From Pedobacter ghigonis (GTDB lineage: Bacteria; Bacteroidota; Bacteroidia; Sphingobacteriales; Sphingobacteriaceae): a DNA stretch of 64,000 nucleotides. The DNA lies in assembly GCF_903166585.1 (NCBI RefSeq), contig NZ_CAESCM010000001.1, forward strand, positions 627,079 to 691,078, given 5' to 3'. The notes under the pieces are model-generated. The model made no database searches and had not been told where the DNA came from. It worked only from the letters and a program-made list of their open reading frames with translations. Below, piece by piece: positions 34,115-41,499 of this stretch. A program made the translations under genes and the position numbers. Position 1 is the stretch's first letter, and the number at the start of each line of letters is the position of its first letter.

Positions 34115-35050
34115 TCAAAAAAAGGAATTGCGGTTATATACACTATTTAAATCAGCCTGTCTGCCACCAAGTATGGCGAGCACATTCTTTACTGTAAGCA
34201 AGCACATTTGCTGGTAGGTAGCAGCTGTAAGACTGGCCGTATGCGGGGTAATAATTGCGTGCGGATGCTTTATCACCGCGACGCTCTCTACGGGTGGTTC
34301 ATCGGGCAGCACATCTGCGGCAAATCCGGCAATGGTATTGGCATTCAACGCATCAAGAAGCGCTGCATGATTGATGAGTGCACCCCTTGCGGTATTGATT
34401 AGGAATGCTCCAGGTTTCATTAACTCCAGTTGCTTCGCCCCGATAATCTCATTTGTTTCGGGAGTTAAGGGAAGGTGTAAACTTACTATATCTGATTGTT
34501 TTAAAACCTCATCCATAGGCAGCTGCCGTGCTGTTCTGCTCCAGTAAAACACCTTCATACCAAAGGCCTCAGCTAGTTTGGCCACCCGCTTTCCTATATT
34601 TCCCATACCCAATATGCCCAGTGTTTTGCCATTCAGTTCGTCTCCGGCATATTGGTTACGCCAGTTCCAGTCGCCCTGTTTAACCCTTTCAACCGACTGA
34701 TATAAATTACGCATTGTCATCAGCATTAAAGCAAGTGTATGCTCGGCAATAGTGGCTGCACTACTGCCCGGCGCATTAACTACCCTGATCTTTCTTGCTG
34801 TCGCTTCAGCCACATCCACATTATCAAGGCCCACGCCGCACCTGGCTACTACCTGCAAATCCGAAAAGGCATCCATAAGGGGCTTATCAATCTGCCCCTT
34901 CCCCCTGGTAATAACGGCATGTATTTCTACCTTGCCCAAAACCTCACTTAGCCCTTCTGCTGTATATCCTTTATATACATGCACATTTTCCGCTAGCAGG
35001 GCAAGTGCTTCTTCTGCAATGCTTTCCAGTAACAATACGTTTTTCTTCAT
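34115..35050 (-). CDS. D-2-hydroxyacid dehydrogenase (NAD-dependent)
   Basis: 311 residues, cytosolic. The Rossmann motif G148-M-G-N-I-G153 lies in the cofactor domain. The catalytic triad of the family is visible: Arg222 (NTARGALI), Glu251 (LPDEPP) and His270 (ITPHTAS), together with VARCGVGLDNVD in the substrate domain and PLTPETNEIIG. Such enzymes interconvert 2-keto acids and D-2-hydroxyacids. Its ATG overlaps the stop of the VOC gene by one base, so they are translationally coupled. The SerA-like architecture lacks a C-terminal ACT regulatory domain. In this operon it may act on a keto-deoxy sugar acid or a short 2-keto acid (inference). Confidence 0.9.
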   Translation of the reverse strand: MKKNVLLLESIAEEALALLAENVHVYKGYTAEGLSEVLGKVEIHAVITRGKGQIDKPLMDAFSDLQVVARCGVGLDNVDVAEATARKIRVVNAPGSSAATIAEHTLALMLMTMRNLYQSVERVKQGDWNWRNQYAGDELNGKTLGILGMGNIGKRVAKLAEAFGMKVFYWSRTARQLPMDEVLKQSDIVSLHLPLTPETNEIIGAKQLELMKPGAFLINTARGALINHAALLDALNANTIAGFAADVLPDEPPVESVAVIKHPHAIITPHTASLTAATYQQMCLLTVKNVLAILGGRQADLNSVYNRNSFF

Positions 35051-35538
35051 TACTTTTTATGGTATAAAGTAGCGTCGTCTGATTTTAAGCCTCTGAAATC
35101 ATTCCTGTTCGAAACGTATAAACCTTCTTCATACAGCTCATCTTTAAATATCCTGTCGTCTACCTCAGCTCCGGGTATTGATGAAATTTCGACCAGATTG
35201 CCAGCGGGATCGCGCACAAACATCTGCATGGCTCCATCGGGTAACTTTCGCACTTTCCCCCAGGGATTGACATCAATGGCTTTTAACGCTTTCATGCGAA
35301 AAAAGATGCTGCTGAAATCGTCTACCTGTACACAGATATGCCCGCGAAATGAGGTCTGGTCTTCCCATTCCGAAATATGTAATTGTTGCTCATCATTAAA
35401 TTTGAAAAACATTACAGGGTAATCGAACTTAAAAGAAGGAAGCGGCTCAAGACCGAGTTCCTGCCTGTAGAAATCCCCTGCTTTTTCCAGATTGTCTACA
35501 ATAAGCGTTACGTGATTAATTTTAAGTGCCTTTGCCAT
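35050..35538 (-). CDS. VOC (glyoxalase/dioxygenase-fold) family protein
   Basis: 162 residues. A vicinal-oxygen-chelate fold: INHVTLIVDNLEKAGDFYRQELGL at the start, with candidate metal ligands His9, His54 or His67, and Glu117 in FVRDPAGNLVEIS. About 35 residues follow the usual module and end basic. VOC proteins isomerise, epimerise, dioxygenate or bind small molecules, so the reaction cannot be fixed. It is tightly packed between the enolase-superfamily gene (11 bp) and the hydroxyacid dehydrogenase (1-bp overlap), making a role in the same pathway likely. Confidence 0.85.
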   Translation of the reverse strand: MAKALKINHVTLIVDNLEKAGDFYRQELGLEPLPSFKFDYPVMFFKFNDEQQLHISEWEDQTSFRGHICVQVDDFSSIFFRMKALKAIDVNPWGKVRKLPDGAMQMFVRDPAGNLVEISSIPGAEVDDRIFKDELYEEGLYVSNRNDFRGLKSDDATLYHKK

Positions 35539-35549
35539 AATTAATTATT

Positions 35550-36716
35550 TTATACCGGCTGTTTAAACTGTTTTACAAAATCCCAGTTAGGGGTTAATCC
35601 CAGTCCTGGAGCAGAAGGTGCGGCGATTTCACCGTTGATCACATTAATTTGCTCGTTCACCAGGTCGTACATCATGGGGTTTCCGCCGAGCGAAAACTCA
35701 ATAATTGTTGCAGATGGACATGCGAATGCCACAGTTAAGCCTGCCATGAAAGAGAACGCCGAGCCCCAGCAATGCGGTGCCAGCTCTACCTGGTGCACAC
35801 TGGCCAGATGCCCTGCCCGCATGGCTTCCGAAATGCCGCCAATAATGGCCGCATCGGGCTGAACAACATCTATAGCCCTTATTTGCAAAAGATCGTGTAT
35901 ATCAAAACTGGTAAACTCACTTTCGCCGGCGGCAATGGGTATGTGTGTGGCAGCTCTCACTTCTGCTGTTCCTTTCCTGTTGTCTGGACTAACGGGCTCT
36001 TCAAACCAATAGATATTACAGTCTTCTACCCCACGGCAAAATTGCTTCGCCTCAGGTACGCTGAATGTGCCATGCGCATCAACCATTAACTTAATGTCGG
36101 GTGCCAGTGCCGCTCTGGCCGCTTTTACCCGGTCTATACTTTTCTGCACGGTACCATCCATCACGCCTACACGCATTTTCACCCCTCCAAATCCTTTACT
36201 CACATAGCCATTCAACTGCTCGCCTATATGTTCCAGGTCTGCCCAGCCTCCACTTGCGTAAGCAGGCATTTTCTCTCTGCAGGCACCGCCAAGCAAATCA
36301 AGCACAGGAACGTTCAGCATTTTCCCTTTCAAATCCCATAATGCAGTATCGATTCCACTCATGGCTGATATTGTAAGGCCCCGCCGTCCGAGGATAGGAA
36401 ATTTTCTTCCCCTTGATAATGCATAGTGGTCTCTTGTTCCGTTATACATTTCTTCCCACAGCCGTGTAATGTCTTTTACCGACTTGCCCAGCAACACGGG
36501 CTTTAGTTCATTTTCTATACAATTTACAATGGAAGCACATACACCAGAAGAGCCTACCGCAGCCTTCGCTTCTCCAAAGCCCTGCAAGCCTGTATCTGTG
36601 GTGATTACCACAAGGGTCATATCAAAATTGGTAAGAAGCCCATAATCTGATACATGCTGTTTCGCCTCAGGTATGGGGCAACGTAACCAAAATGCTTCTA
36701 CATTTGTTATTTTCAT
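35550..36716 (-). CDS. Mandelate racemase / muconate lactonizing enzyme family (enolase superfamily) dehydratase-like protein
   Basis: 388 residues with a capping domain (about 1-120) and a TIM barrel. Metal ligands are Asp213 (VDAHGTF), Glu239 (FEEP) and Glu265 (AGES), with Asp288 (VQPD) and general base His315 (APHCWGS). The usual KxK motif reads K180-M-R182, a lysine-to-arginine variant seen in some acid-sugar dehydratase groups. Members abstract a proton alpha to a carboxylate, so the substrate should be a sugar acid or related acid. No aldolase or kinase for a keto-deoxy product is in the operon. Likely a sugar-acid dehydratase or racemase (inference). Confidence 0.87.
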   Translation of the reverse strand: MKITNVEAFWLRCPIPEAKQHVSDYGLLTNFDMTLVVITTDTGLQGFGEAKAAVGSSGVCASIVNCIENELKPVLLGKSVKDITRLWEEMYNGTRDHYALSRGRKFPILGRRGLTISAMSGIDTALWDLKGKMLNVPVLDLLGGACREKMPAYASGGWADLEHIGEQLNGYVSKGFGGVKMRVGVMDGTVQKSIDRVKAARAALAPDIKLMVDAHGTFSVPEAKQFCRGVEDCNIYWFEEPVSPDNRKGTAEVRAATHIPIAAGESEFTSFDIHDLLQIRAIDVVQPDAAIIGGISEAMRAGHLASVHQVELAPHCWGSAFSFMAGLTVAFACPSATIIEFSLGGNPMMYDLVNEQINVINGEIAAPSAPGLGLTPNWDFVKQFKQPV

Positions 36717-36833
36717 TAAAATATAATTTGTCTTTTATCGGTTATGAATTATCTGTATGGCACTAGTGTTAAATAGCAGGTAAGCTCCGTTCATTGCCGT
36801 TGGTAAACACTATGCTTATGATGCTTTCACGCC

Positions 36834-37718
36834 TTAAATAAGTTTTGATAAGGTATTAAATGATTGTTGGGTTAGCATGGTATAAAATGCATCGGTAACC
36901 GACGAGCTGCCATGGTCTATCAGAAATTTTTCCTGCTCAGGTGTAAGGTTTTCGGGTTTTTCGTCTATGGCACCTGGATAAGGATTGGCAGGAGTGCGAT
37001 CCAATGGCGCGCAAAATTCTACCGAAAGCACCTCGTTATAATTTATTTCCCGGAGGGTATCGATAATCTTTTGCCAGTTCAGATTTCCCATTCCCGGTGC
37101 CATGCGGTTATTATCGGCCACATGAAACCCCACCAGTTTACCCTTCGCTTTTCTAATGGATTCAAACAAATCCGTTTCCTCGATATTCATGTGAAAAGTA
37201 TCCAGACATACGCCACAGTTCGGGCCAACTGCTTCAGCCAGCGCCAATGCCTGCTCGGCACGGTTAATAAAATAGGTTTCAAACCGGTTAATGGGCTCAA
37301 TGCCCAGCAGTACGCCTGCGGCTTCGCTGTATTCGTATATTTCTTGCATGGCGTTAACCGCCCAGTTCCACTCTTCTTCCGGCCGTCCATCGGGCACCAG
37401 CTTACCTACTGTAGCAGGAACCACAGAAACCATATGGCCATCCAGTTCTTTCACCATTTTCACTACATCTTTTACATACTGAACAGAAGCTGCGCGTTGT
37501 CCCTCGTTACCGGCCAGCAGGTTACGCTCGCCAAGCATCAAGGTTACTGAACCCCAGCAACTCAGCCCATGTTCTTTCATGAGTTTTCGTACATCCTTTG
37601 TATTGTACTGATCCGGGTTTCCGGCAACTTCAAGCCTGGTATATCCAATTGCAGCAACTCTTCGTATTGTTGTTTCAATGGTTTCAGCACGCATCCAATT
37701 GTGTATTGCAAGTTCCAT
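36834..37718 (-). CDS. Sugar phosphate isomerase/epimerase family (xylose-isomerase-like TIM barrel)
   Basis: 294 residues. TIM-barrel features of the AP-endonuclease-2 / xylose isomerase-like superfamily: GYTRLEVAG at the start, the metal-binding glutamate in LGIEPINRFETYFINR, then VCLDTFHMNIEE and FHVADNN, and a final VLSVEFCAPLD. There is no signal peptide. Members isomerise or epimerise sugars or cleave keto-glycosides. It is the first gene of the operon, 117 bp ahead of the enolase-superfamily gene and divergent from an AraC regulator, with a promoter box at 37781-37788. Confidence 0.87.
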   Translation of the reverse strand: MELAIHNWMRAETIETTIRRVAAIGYTRLEVAGNPDQYNTKDVRKLMKEHGLSCWGSVTLMLGERNLLAGNEGQRAASVQYVKDVVKMVKELDGHMVSVVPATVGKLVPDGRPEEEWNWAVNAMQEIYEYSEAAGVLLGIEPINRFETYFINRAEQALALAEAVGPNCGVCLDTFHMNIEETDLFESIRKAKGKLVGFHVADNNRMAPGMGNLNWQKIIDTLREINYNEVLSVEFCAPLDRTPANPYPGAIDEKPENLTPEQEKFLIDHGSSSVTDAFYTMLTQQSFNTLSKLI

Positions 37719-37780
37719 ATCAGGTATAATGTTTTGGTTAGTATAATGTAGACACTGCGCTCAACAGCGTCCAGGTAAAA

Positions 37781-37788
37781 CAAACTTA
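37781..37788 (-). promoter_or_regulatory. Promoter -7 box of the sugar-oxidation operon
   Basis: On the minus strand TAAGTTTG matches the Bacteroidota consensus TAnnTTTG and lies 62 bp before the first ATG at 37718. A palindrome at 37794-37807 sits immediately upstream. Confidence 0.5.
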
Positions 37789-37793
37789 TTCAG

Positions 37794-37807
37794 ATTTCAA
37801 TTGAAAT
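37794..37807. promoter_or_regulatory. Perfect 14-bp palindrome, candidate AraC site
   Basis: ATTTCAATTGAAAT is a perfect palindrome lying 5 bp upstream of the -7 box of the divergent operon and about 95 bp upstream of the AraC start. AraC proteins more often bind direct repeats, so a different regulator is possible. Confidence 0.4.
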
Positions 37808-37901
37808 AAAAATACTTCATTTGCTCATTTTTGATACTATATTTACATTAATAGCAAAATTTAGCTCCCAAAGATAACTATTGTACCAAAAAGCAGTAAT
37901 T

Positions 37902-38801
37902 ATGAAAGTTTCTTACCGACCGATATCCACTCCTGAAGATGCCAGTTTCGCCATTAAGGAATACTGTCAGCCACAGTTTACCAATACTTTTCATTTTCAT
38001 CACGGTTATGAACTGATCTTGATTGTAAAAAGTTCGGGTCAGGTGTATGTGGGCAATAAGGTGATGAATTATCAGGAAGGTGAGGTTTTTATGTTCGGGC
38101 CAGGGCTGGTGCATTGTTTTTCGAGCGATATCCTAACGGCAACGGATGAAGAAGTAGCGCATGCCATTGTAGTGCAATTCTCTGAAGATTTTATGGGAAA
38201 GGAATTCTTTGAAACCCTGGAACTGAGGGCGGTGAAAGAGCTGTTACAGCAATCGAAATATGGTATAAAATTCGGCACTGCAGCGGCTTCCATCAGCAGC
38301 CGTTTCTTTCAGTTCCAGCCCAACCAACAAATGAAGAACCTGATTTTGTTGCTGCAAATATTGGAAGAACTTTCTTTGAGCTATAAGAAAGGGGCATTAC
38401 TCATTACAGACGATATCAGAAAAATACGCCATAAAGAAAGTAACGCTAAAAAACTGGCTTCTATTTTCAATTATGTATTCGAAAATTATCATCGGGAGAT
38501 AGACATCCAATCGGCTGCTTCCATCGCCTGTATGAGCAAAGCTGCATTTTGCCGCTATTTTAAAAGCAGCACCCACAAAACATTCTCACAGTTCGTAAAT
38601 GAGATCAGGGTAAGCCATGCCACCAAATTACTAATTGGGAAAGAGGACAACATCACGGCCATCTGTTATGCCTGTGGCTTTGATAATGTTTCTTATTTTA
38701 ACCGGCAATTCAAGATCCAGCAAGGTATATCGCCCAGGGAATACCGTAAAGTATTTATGGAAAGTAATGCCGATCGGCCCTTTTTACGGCATACTGATTG
38801 A
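37902..38801 (+). CDS. AraC family transcriptional regulator with N-terminal cupin
   Basis: 299 residues from the ATG at 37902; an in-frame TTG at 37881 is less likely. An N-terminal cupin-like sensor (about 15-170: FHFHHGYELILIVKSSG, EGEVFMFGPGLVHCF) is followed by an AraC double helix-turn-helix at about 200-295 (IQSAASIACMSKAAFCRYF and ITAICYACGFDNVSYFNRQF). It is divergent from the six-gene operon and almost certainly its activator, responding to a pathway sugar or acid. Confidence 0.9.
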   Translation: MKVSYRPISTPEDASFAIKEYCQPQFTNTFHFHHGYELILIVKSSGQVYVGNKVMNYQEGEVFMFGPGLVHCFSSDILTATDEEVAHAIVVQFSEDFMGKEFFETLELRAVKELLQQSKYGIKFGTAAASISSRFFQFQPNQQMKNLILLLQILEELSLSYKKGALLITDDIRKIRHKESNAKKLASIFNYVFENYHREIDIQSAASIACMSKAAFCRYFKSSTHKTFSQFVNEIRVSHATKLLIGKEDNITAICYACGFDNVSYFNRQFKIQQGISPREYRKVFMESNADRPFLRHTD

Positions 38802-38940
38802 AAAACTTAGGGCCAGGGTTTAATACAAAAGGTAATCGGGAAAGTTGAATTTGCGTTACGCATGGGAATAAACGCTTCATCTTCACATTTTTTCTGTAAG
38901 TTTATCATCAACGCCAACTTCGCAAAGCGCTCACCAGACC

Positions 38941-39288
38941 ATGAAGATGTACATTTTAGTTAAAAGAGAGGTTCCTGATAAAATGGTACCTGTTATTACG
39001 GCACATGCCTCCCTTGCCTGTTTTAGAAAATTTGAAAACACAGCAAACATGCAAACCTGGATAAATGGCATATTTAAGAAGGTGGTTTGTGTTGTTTCTG
39101 AAACGGAGTTTGCAAACGCTAAAAAGGAAGCAGACCATATTGTACTTACCGAATCGGCATTAGACAATCAGGAAGTTTGTATAGCCTTTTTGCCCAGGGA
39201 AGAATATGCCAAAATGTTTAAGTTTTTTAGGATGTGGGTACCCAATAACAACGCTGAACATGAACAATCAGGAACAACAGGTTTATAA
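38941..39288 (+). CDS. PTH2-like small protein
   Basis: 115 residues beginning MKMYILVKREVPDKMVPVITAHASLAC, which resembles the first strand and helix of type-2 peptidyl-tRNA hydrolases, followed by VVCVVSETEFANA and a C-terminal PREEYAKMFKFFRMW. Whether it hydrolyses peptidyl-tRNA is unknown; the C-terminal part differs from canonical PTH2. Its last 29 bases overlap the following gene in another frame, suggesting translational coupling. Confidence 0.6.
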   Translation: MKMYILVKREVPDKMVPVITAHASLACFRKFENTANMQTWINGIFKKVVCVVSETEFANAKKEADHIVLTESALDNQEVCIAFLPREEYAKMFKFFRMWVPNNNAEHEQSGTTGL

Positions 39289-39670
39289 ATGGCTGGTTAA
39301 AAGCGGTAGCATTTTATTATTTAGGGATGGCGATAAAATACACCTTGAATTAGATAAAGAAACCAGTGAAAGTTGCTTATTAACCAAAGAAGATGCTGAA
39401 GCAGTCATTTCAATAATAACTTCCATCGCCCAATCCATCTGGAACAGCTCCTGTTATACAAAAGAACCCTATCAGGGCCAGTTGTTTAAAACCGCTGATG
39501 AACTGGTTTACTGGGATTTAGGCCAGACCAAGTTATATGTAGGCTTTAATGTAAAGGAGCAGGTTATAGCCATAAATTATAGTGGCGATGCGGTTTTGAA
39601 AGTTACTGTTAACTATGCGGTAGAGCTCATTCAGATTTTGACTCATTATTGTAAGGAATTTGGGGTGTAG
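39260..39670 (+). CDS. Hypothetical protein overlapping the PTH2-like gene
   Basis: 136 residues from MNNQEQQVYKW at 39260. I do not recognise the family. Charged N-terminus with DKIHLELDKETSESCLLTKEDAEAVISIITSIAQSIW, then a beta-rich part with ELVYWDLGQTKLYVGFNV and ending in a helix. No signal peptide. The 29-bp overlap with the PTH2-like gene in a different frame suggests the two are made together. Confidence 0.6.
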   Translation: MNNQEQQVYKWLVKSGSILLFRDGDKIHLELDKETSESCLLTKEDAEAVISIITSIAQSIWNSSCYTKEPYQGQLFKTADELVYWDLGQTKLYVGFNVKEQVIAINYSGDAVLKVTVNYAVELIQILTHYCKEFGV

Positions 39671-40007
39671 CTCCTTCGGCACACAGTGGTGATTAAAGAT
39701 GGTGAAATGCCGCACTATGGGACGGGATTACAAATCTTGACCAACGAGAGAACTTTTAGTGAAATATACACTTTTTCAAAATAGCTATTATTTGCTTCAT
39801 TAAACACATCAAAGCAATTATCAAAGCGGGGTTTTGTGATTTCTCACATACAAGAATATCGACTGATTAGCCGATATTCTTCTCATTAATCAAATTTCCT
39901 TTCTTTAAGATTGTTCAACTCACGTTTCAGCCTAGCAAATACCAATTTCATTTAATATAGAGAAACACGGTAATAAGGTTGCTTTCAGGAATATTCTCAA
40001 TAAACTA
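39671..40007. other. Non-coding stretch with a perfect hairpin
   Basis: No confident gene. AAGAATATCG (39852-39861) and CGATATTCTT (39872-39881) form a perfect 10-bp stem with a 10-nt loop. A 21-codon frame on the minus strand at 39886-39951 (KLVFARLKRELNN...) ends just before this hairpin and could be a tiny gene or the decayed end of one. Confidence 0.4.
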
Positions 40008-40223
40008 TTAGCCATTTACTTCGTAGTCACCTTGATCTGGCCAAATAGCTATACAAATATTGCCATCGAATTCACCTACCTTAAGCTCTAGGATTGGACT
40101 CTTTCCATTGGCAATGAGTTCGAGATTTAGTGATTTTAACTTTTCCAATTCAATGATAGTACCATTCGGTTCTAACGAAAATAGGATTTGCTTATTGAAG
40201 TCGTTTGTTATTTTAATATCCAT
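40008..40223 (-). CDS. Small hypothetical protein, possible orphan immunity protein
   Basis: 71 residues: MDIKITNDFNKQILFSLEPN, then ELIANGKSPILELKVGEFDGNICIAIWPDQGDYEVNG. It is acidic and beta-rich without a signal peptide, and I recognise no named family. It starts 11 bp after the stop of the remnant at 40235-40360, the arrangement normally seen for a toxin gene followed by its immunity gene. That linkage is the only basis for calling it immunity-like. Confidence 0.5.
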   Translation of the reverse strand: MDIKITNDFNKQILFSLEPNGTIIELEKLKSLNLELIANGKSPILELKVGEFDGNICIAIWPDQGDYEVNG

Positions 40224-40234
40224 TTGATGCTTTA

Positions 40235-40357
40235 TTAATAATGGTTGAGCAATTGTTCAAGTTGTGCTGCCCTTACTGCGGCACTTGGATTCCCAGGGTC
40301 AGCATCTGCAACGGCGCGGTAGGCTTGAGCTAGTGGAAGATTTAGATAATCTACCGT
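40235..40357 (-). pseudogene. C-terminal remnant of a possible polymorphic-toxin-type protein
   Basis: On the minus strand an open stretch of 40 codons reads ...LPLAQAYRAVADADPGNPSA, then AVRAAQLEQLLNHY and a stop. It has no start codon and is closed upstream by a stop at 40358-40360. The sequence has the character of a protein C-terminus rather than random translation: two amphipathic segments and no rare composition. The immediately following small gene (40008-40223) suggests an ancestral toxin-immunity pair from which most of the toxin is lost. The toxin identity is inference. Confidence 0.4.
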
Positions 40358-40565
40358 TTAACAGTAAAATAATTTTATTGTAGAAAAAAACTCGCTGGCT
40401 CAAAAGGGGCCGCCAAGTTAAACTGAGGGTAATTTGAATTTGAACGAATGGTTGCATAATGAGAGGAAAAACCAATATTAATGCCCTATGTCTAATTCCA
40501 AAATAGAATAAAATAATTTAGATAGCTTTTAAAGTAAAAAAATTGCACCAAAAATAAAAGCTAAC

Positions 40566-40595
40566 AAAAAAGCCCTCAGAAATAAATCTAAAGGC
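40566..40595 (-). terminator. Terminator of the tRNA-Ala gene
   Basis: Minus-strand arms at 40587-40595 and 40572-40580 pair through 9 bp with G-T wobbles and are followed by TTTTTT (40566-40571 on the plus strand). It lies 17 bp after the tRNA 3' end. Confidence 0.7.
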
Positions 40596-40611
40596 ATAAA
40601 TAATATATTAG

Positions 40612-40688
40612 TGGTGGAGAATATCGGATTCGAACCGATCACCTCTTCACTGCCAGCGAAGCGCTCTAGCCAAATGAGCTAATCCCCC
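40612..40688 (-). tRNA. tRNA-Ala (anticodon GGC), CCA encoded
   Basis: Read on the minus strand, the 77-nt sequence folds as a tRNA. The acceptor stem GGGGGAT pairs with ATTCTCC and contains the G3-U70 pair that is the main identity element of tRNA-Ala. The D-arm is GCTC...GAGC, the anticodon stem-loop has loop CTGGCAG with anticodon GGC, and the T-arm contains GGTTCGAATCC. CCA is encoded. It decodes GCC and GCU alanine codons. Confidence 0.95.
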
Positions 40689-40863
40689 AATTTTTAAATT
40701 CCAATAATCCAATCCGAATAAACAAATAAGATAATGGAAACAAGCTTCCTGCCTGTCCTGCAAAAATAGCAAATACTTTATCGAAAGCAAATGATAATTG
40801 ATTTTTTTTATTGCAGCACATCTTTCAGCTTAAAAGCGAAGAAATGCCATCGAACCGATCCAG

Positions 40864-41499
40864 TTAAACAGGTTCTTTGTTATTCAGCAAATCCTGGTAG
40901 GCATCTACAAACTGCGCCACATGGAAGCCGTCCATTAGAGCATGGTTTACATGAATCGAAACCGGCATTATTTTTTTTCCGTTTTCATCTCTCACTTTAC
41001 CAAAAGAGATTTTCGGGCAGCTATCCTGAAAAGCAAAATTGCGGGCATGAGATAGTGAAGTGAAATTTAACCAGGGAAGTGCCGAGTAATGAATTACATT
41101 TTCGCCCGAAGCAGATGGAATTAAGCCTGTTGTAGCTTTTACCTTTTCGATTTCCTGATCGGCTGCCAGTTTAAAATCGTTAAAATCTTCGTAAAAATCG
41201 AGGTAGCCAAAACCAAAGGTACCGTTTGGGCGATTAATGGTTGCGGCAGCATTTACGCGGTCGTATTTCCAAACTTCGCCATCAATAATGCGGTAACTAA
41301 AAGGTTCTATCGCATTTGCTGCTGCAAGCGATTTATGCAAATAAAGCAGGAAGAACGAGACAGCTTTCTCTTTCGCTTTCCTGTAAGTAGCTGTGCAATC
41401 TAAATCTACTGTAACACCAAAAAATGGCTCGCCAAATGTGCTAAAAAATTTAAAATGATCTTTTCTGATCCAGGTGTCTATATCTATTTTTTCTTTCAT
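40864..41499 (-). CDS. Chloramphenicol acetyltransferase-like protein (CATA family)
   Basis: 211 residues with the trimeric CAT fold: an N-terminal WIRKDHFKFFSTFGEPFF, and near the C-terminus H186-A-L-M-D190-G, the catalytic His and structural Asp in HVNHALMDGFHVAQFV. SFGKV is also present. Homologues acetylate chloramphenicol or other hydroxyl acceptors from acetyl-CoA. True resistance cannot be inferred because many Bacteroidota carry CAT-like proteins with unknown acceptors. Its start overlaps the HAD hydrolase stop by 4 bp (ATGA), so the two are co-translated. Confidence 0.85.
   Translation of the reverse strand: MKEKIDIDTWIRKDHFKFFSTFGEPFFGVTVDLDCTATYRKAKEKAVSFFLLYLHKSLAAANAIEPFSYRIIDGEVWKYDRVNAAATINRPNGTFGFGYLDFYEDFNDFKLAADQEIEKVKATTGLIPSASGENVIHYSALPWLNFTSLSHARNFAFQDSCPKISFGKVRDENGKKIMPVSIHVNHALMDGFHVAQFVDAYQDLLNNKEPV

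Noticed and set aside
40380..40460. Possible insertion-sequence boundary around 40380-40450 (AT-rich run, then GGCCGCC)
   Set aside because: No transposase, no target duplication and no terminal inverted repeat could be identified.
40864..41499. Calling the CAT-like gene a chloramphenicol resistance gene
   Set aside because: Only fold and active-site residues are visible; chromosomal CAT-like proteins in Bacteroidota often have unknown acceptors, and no mobile context is present.
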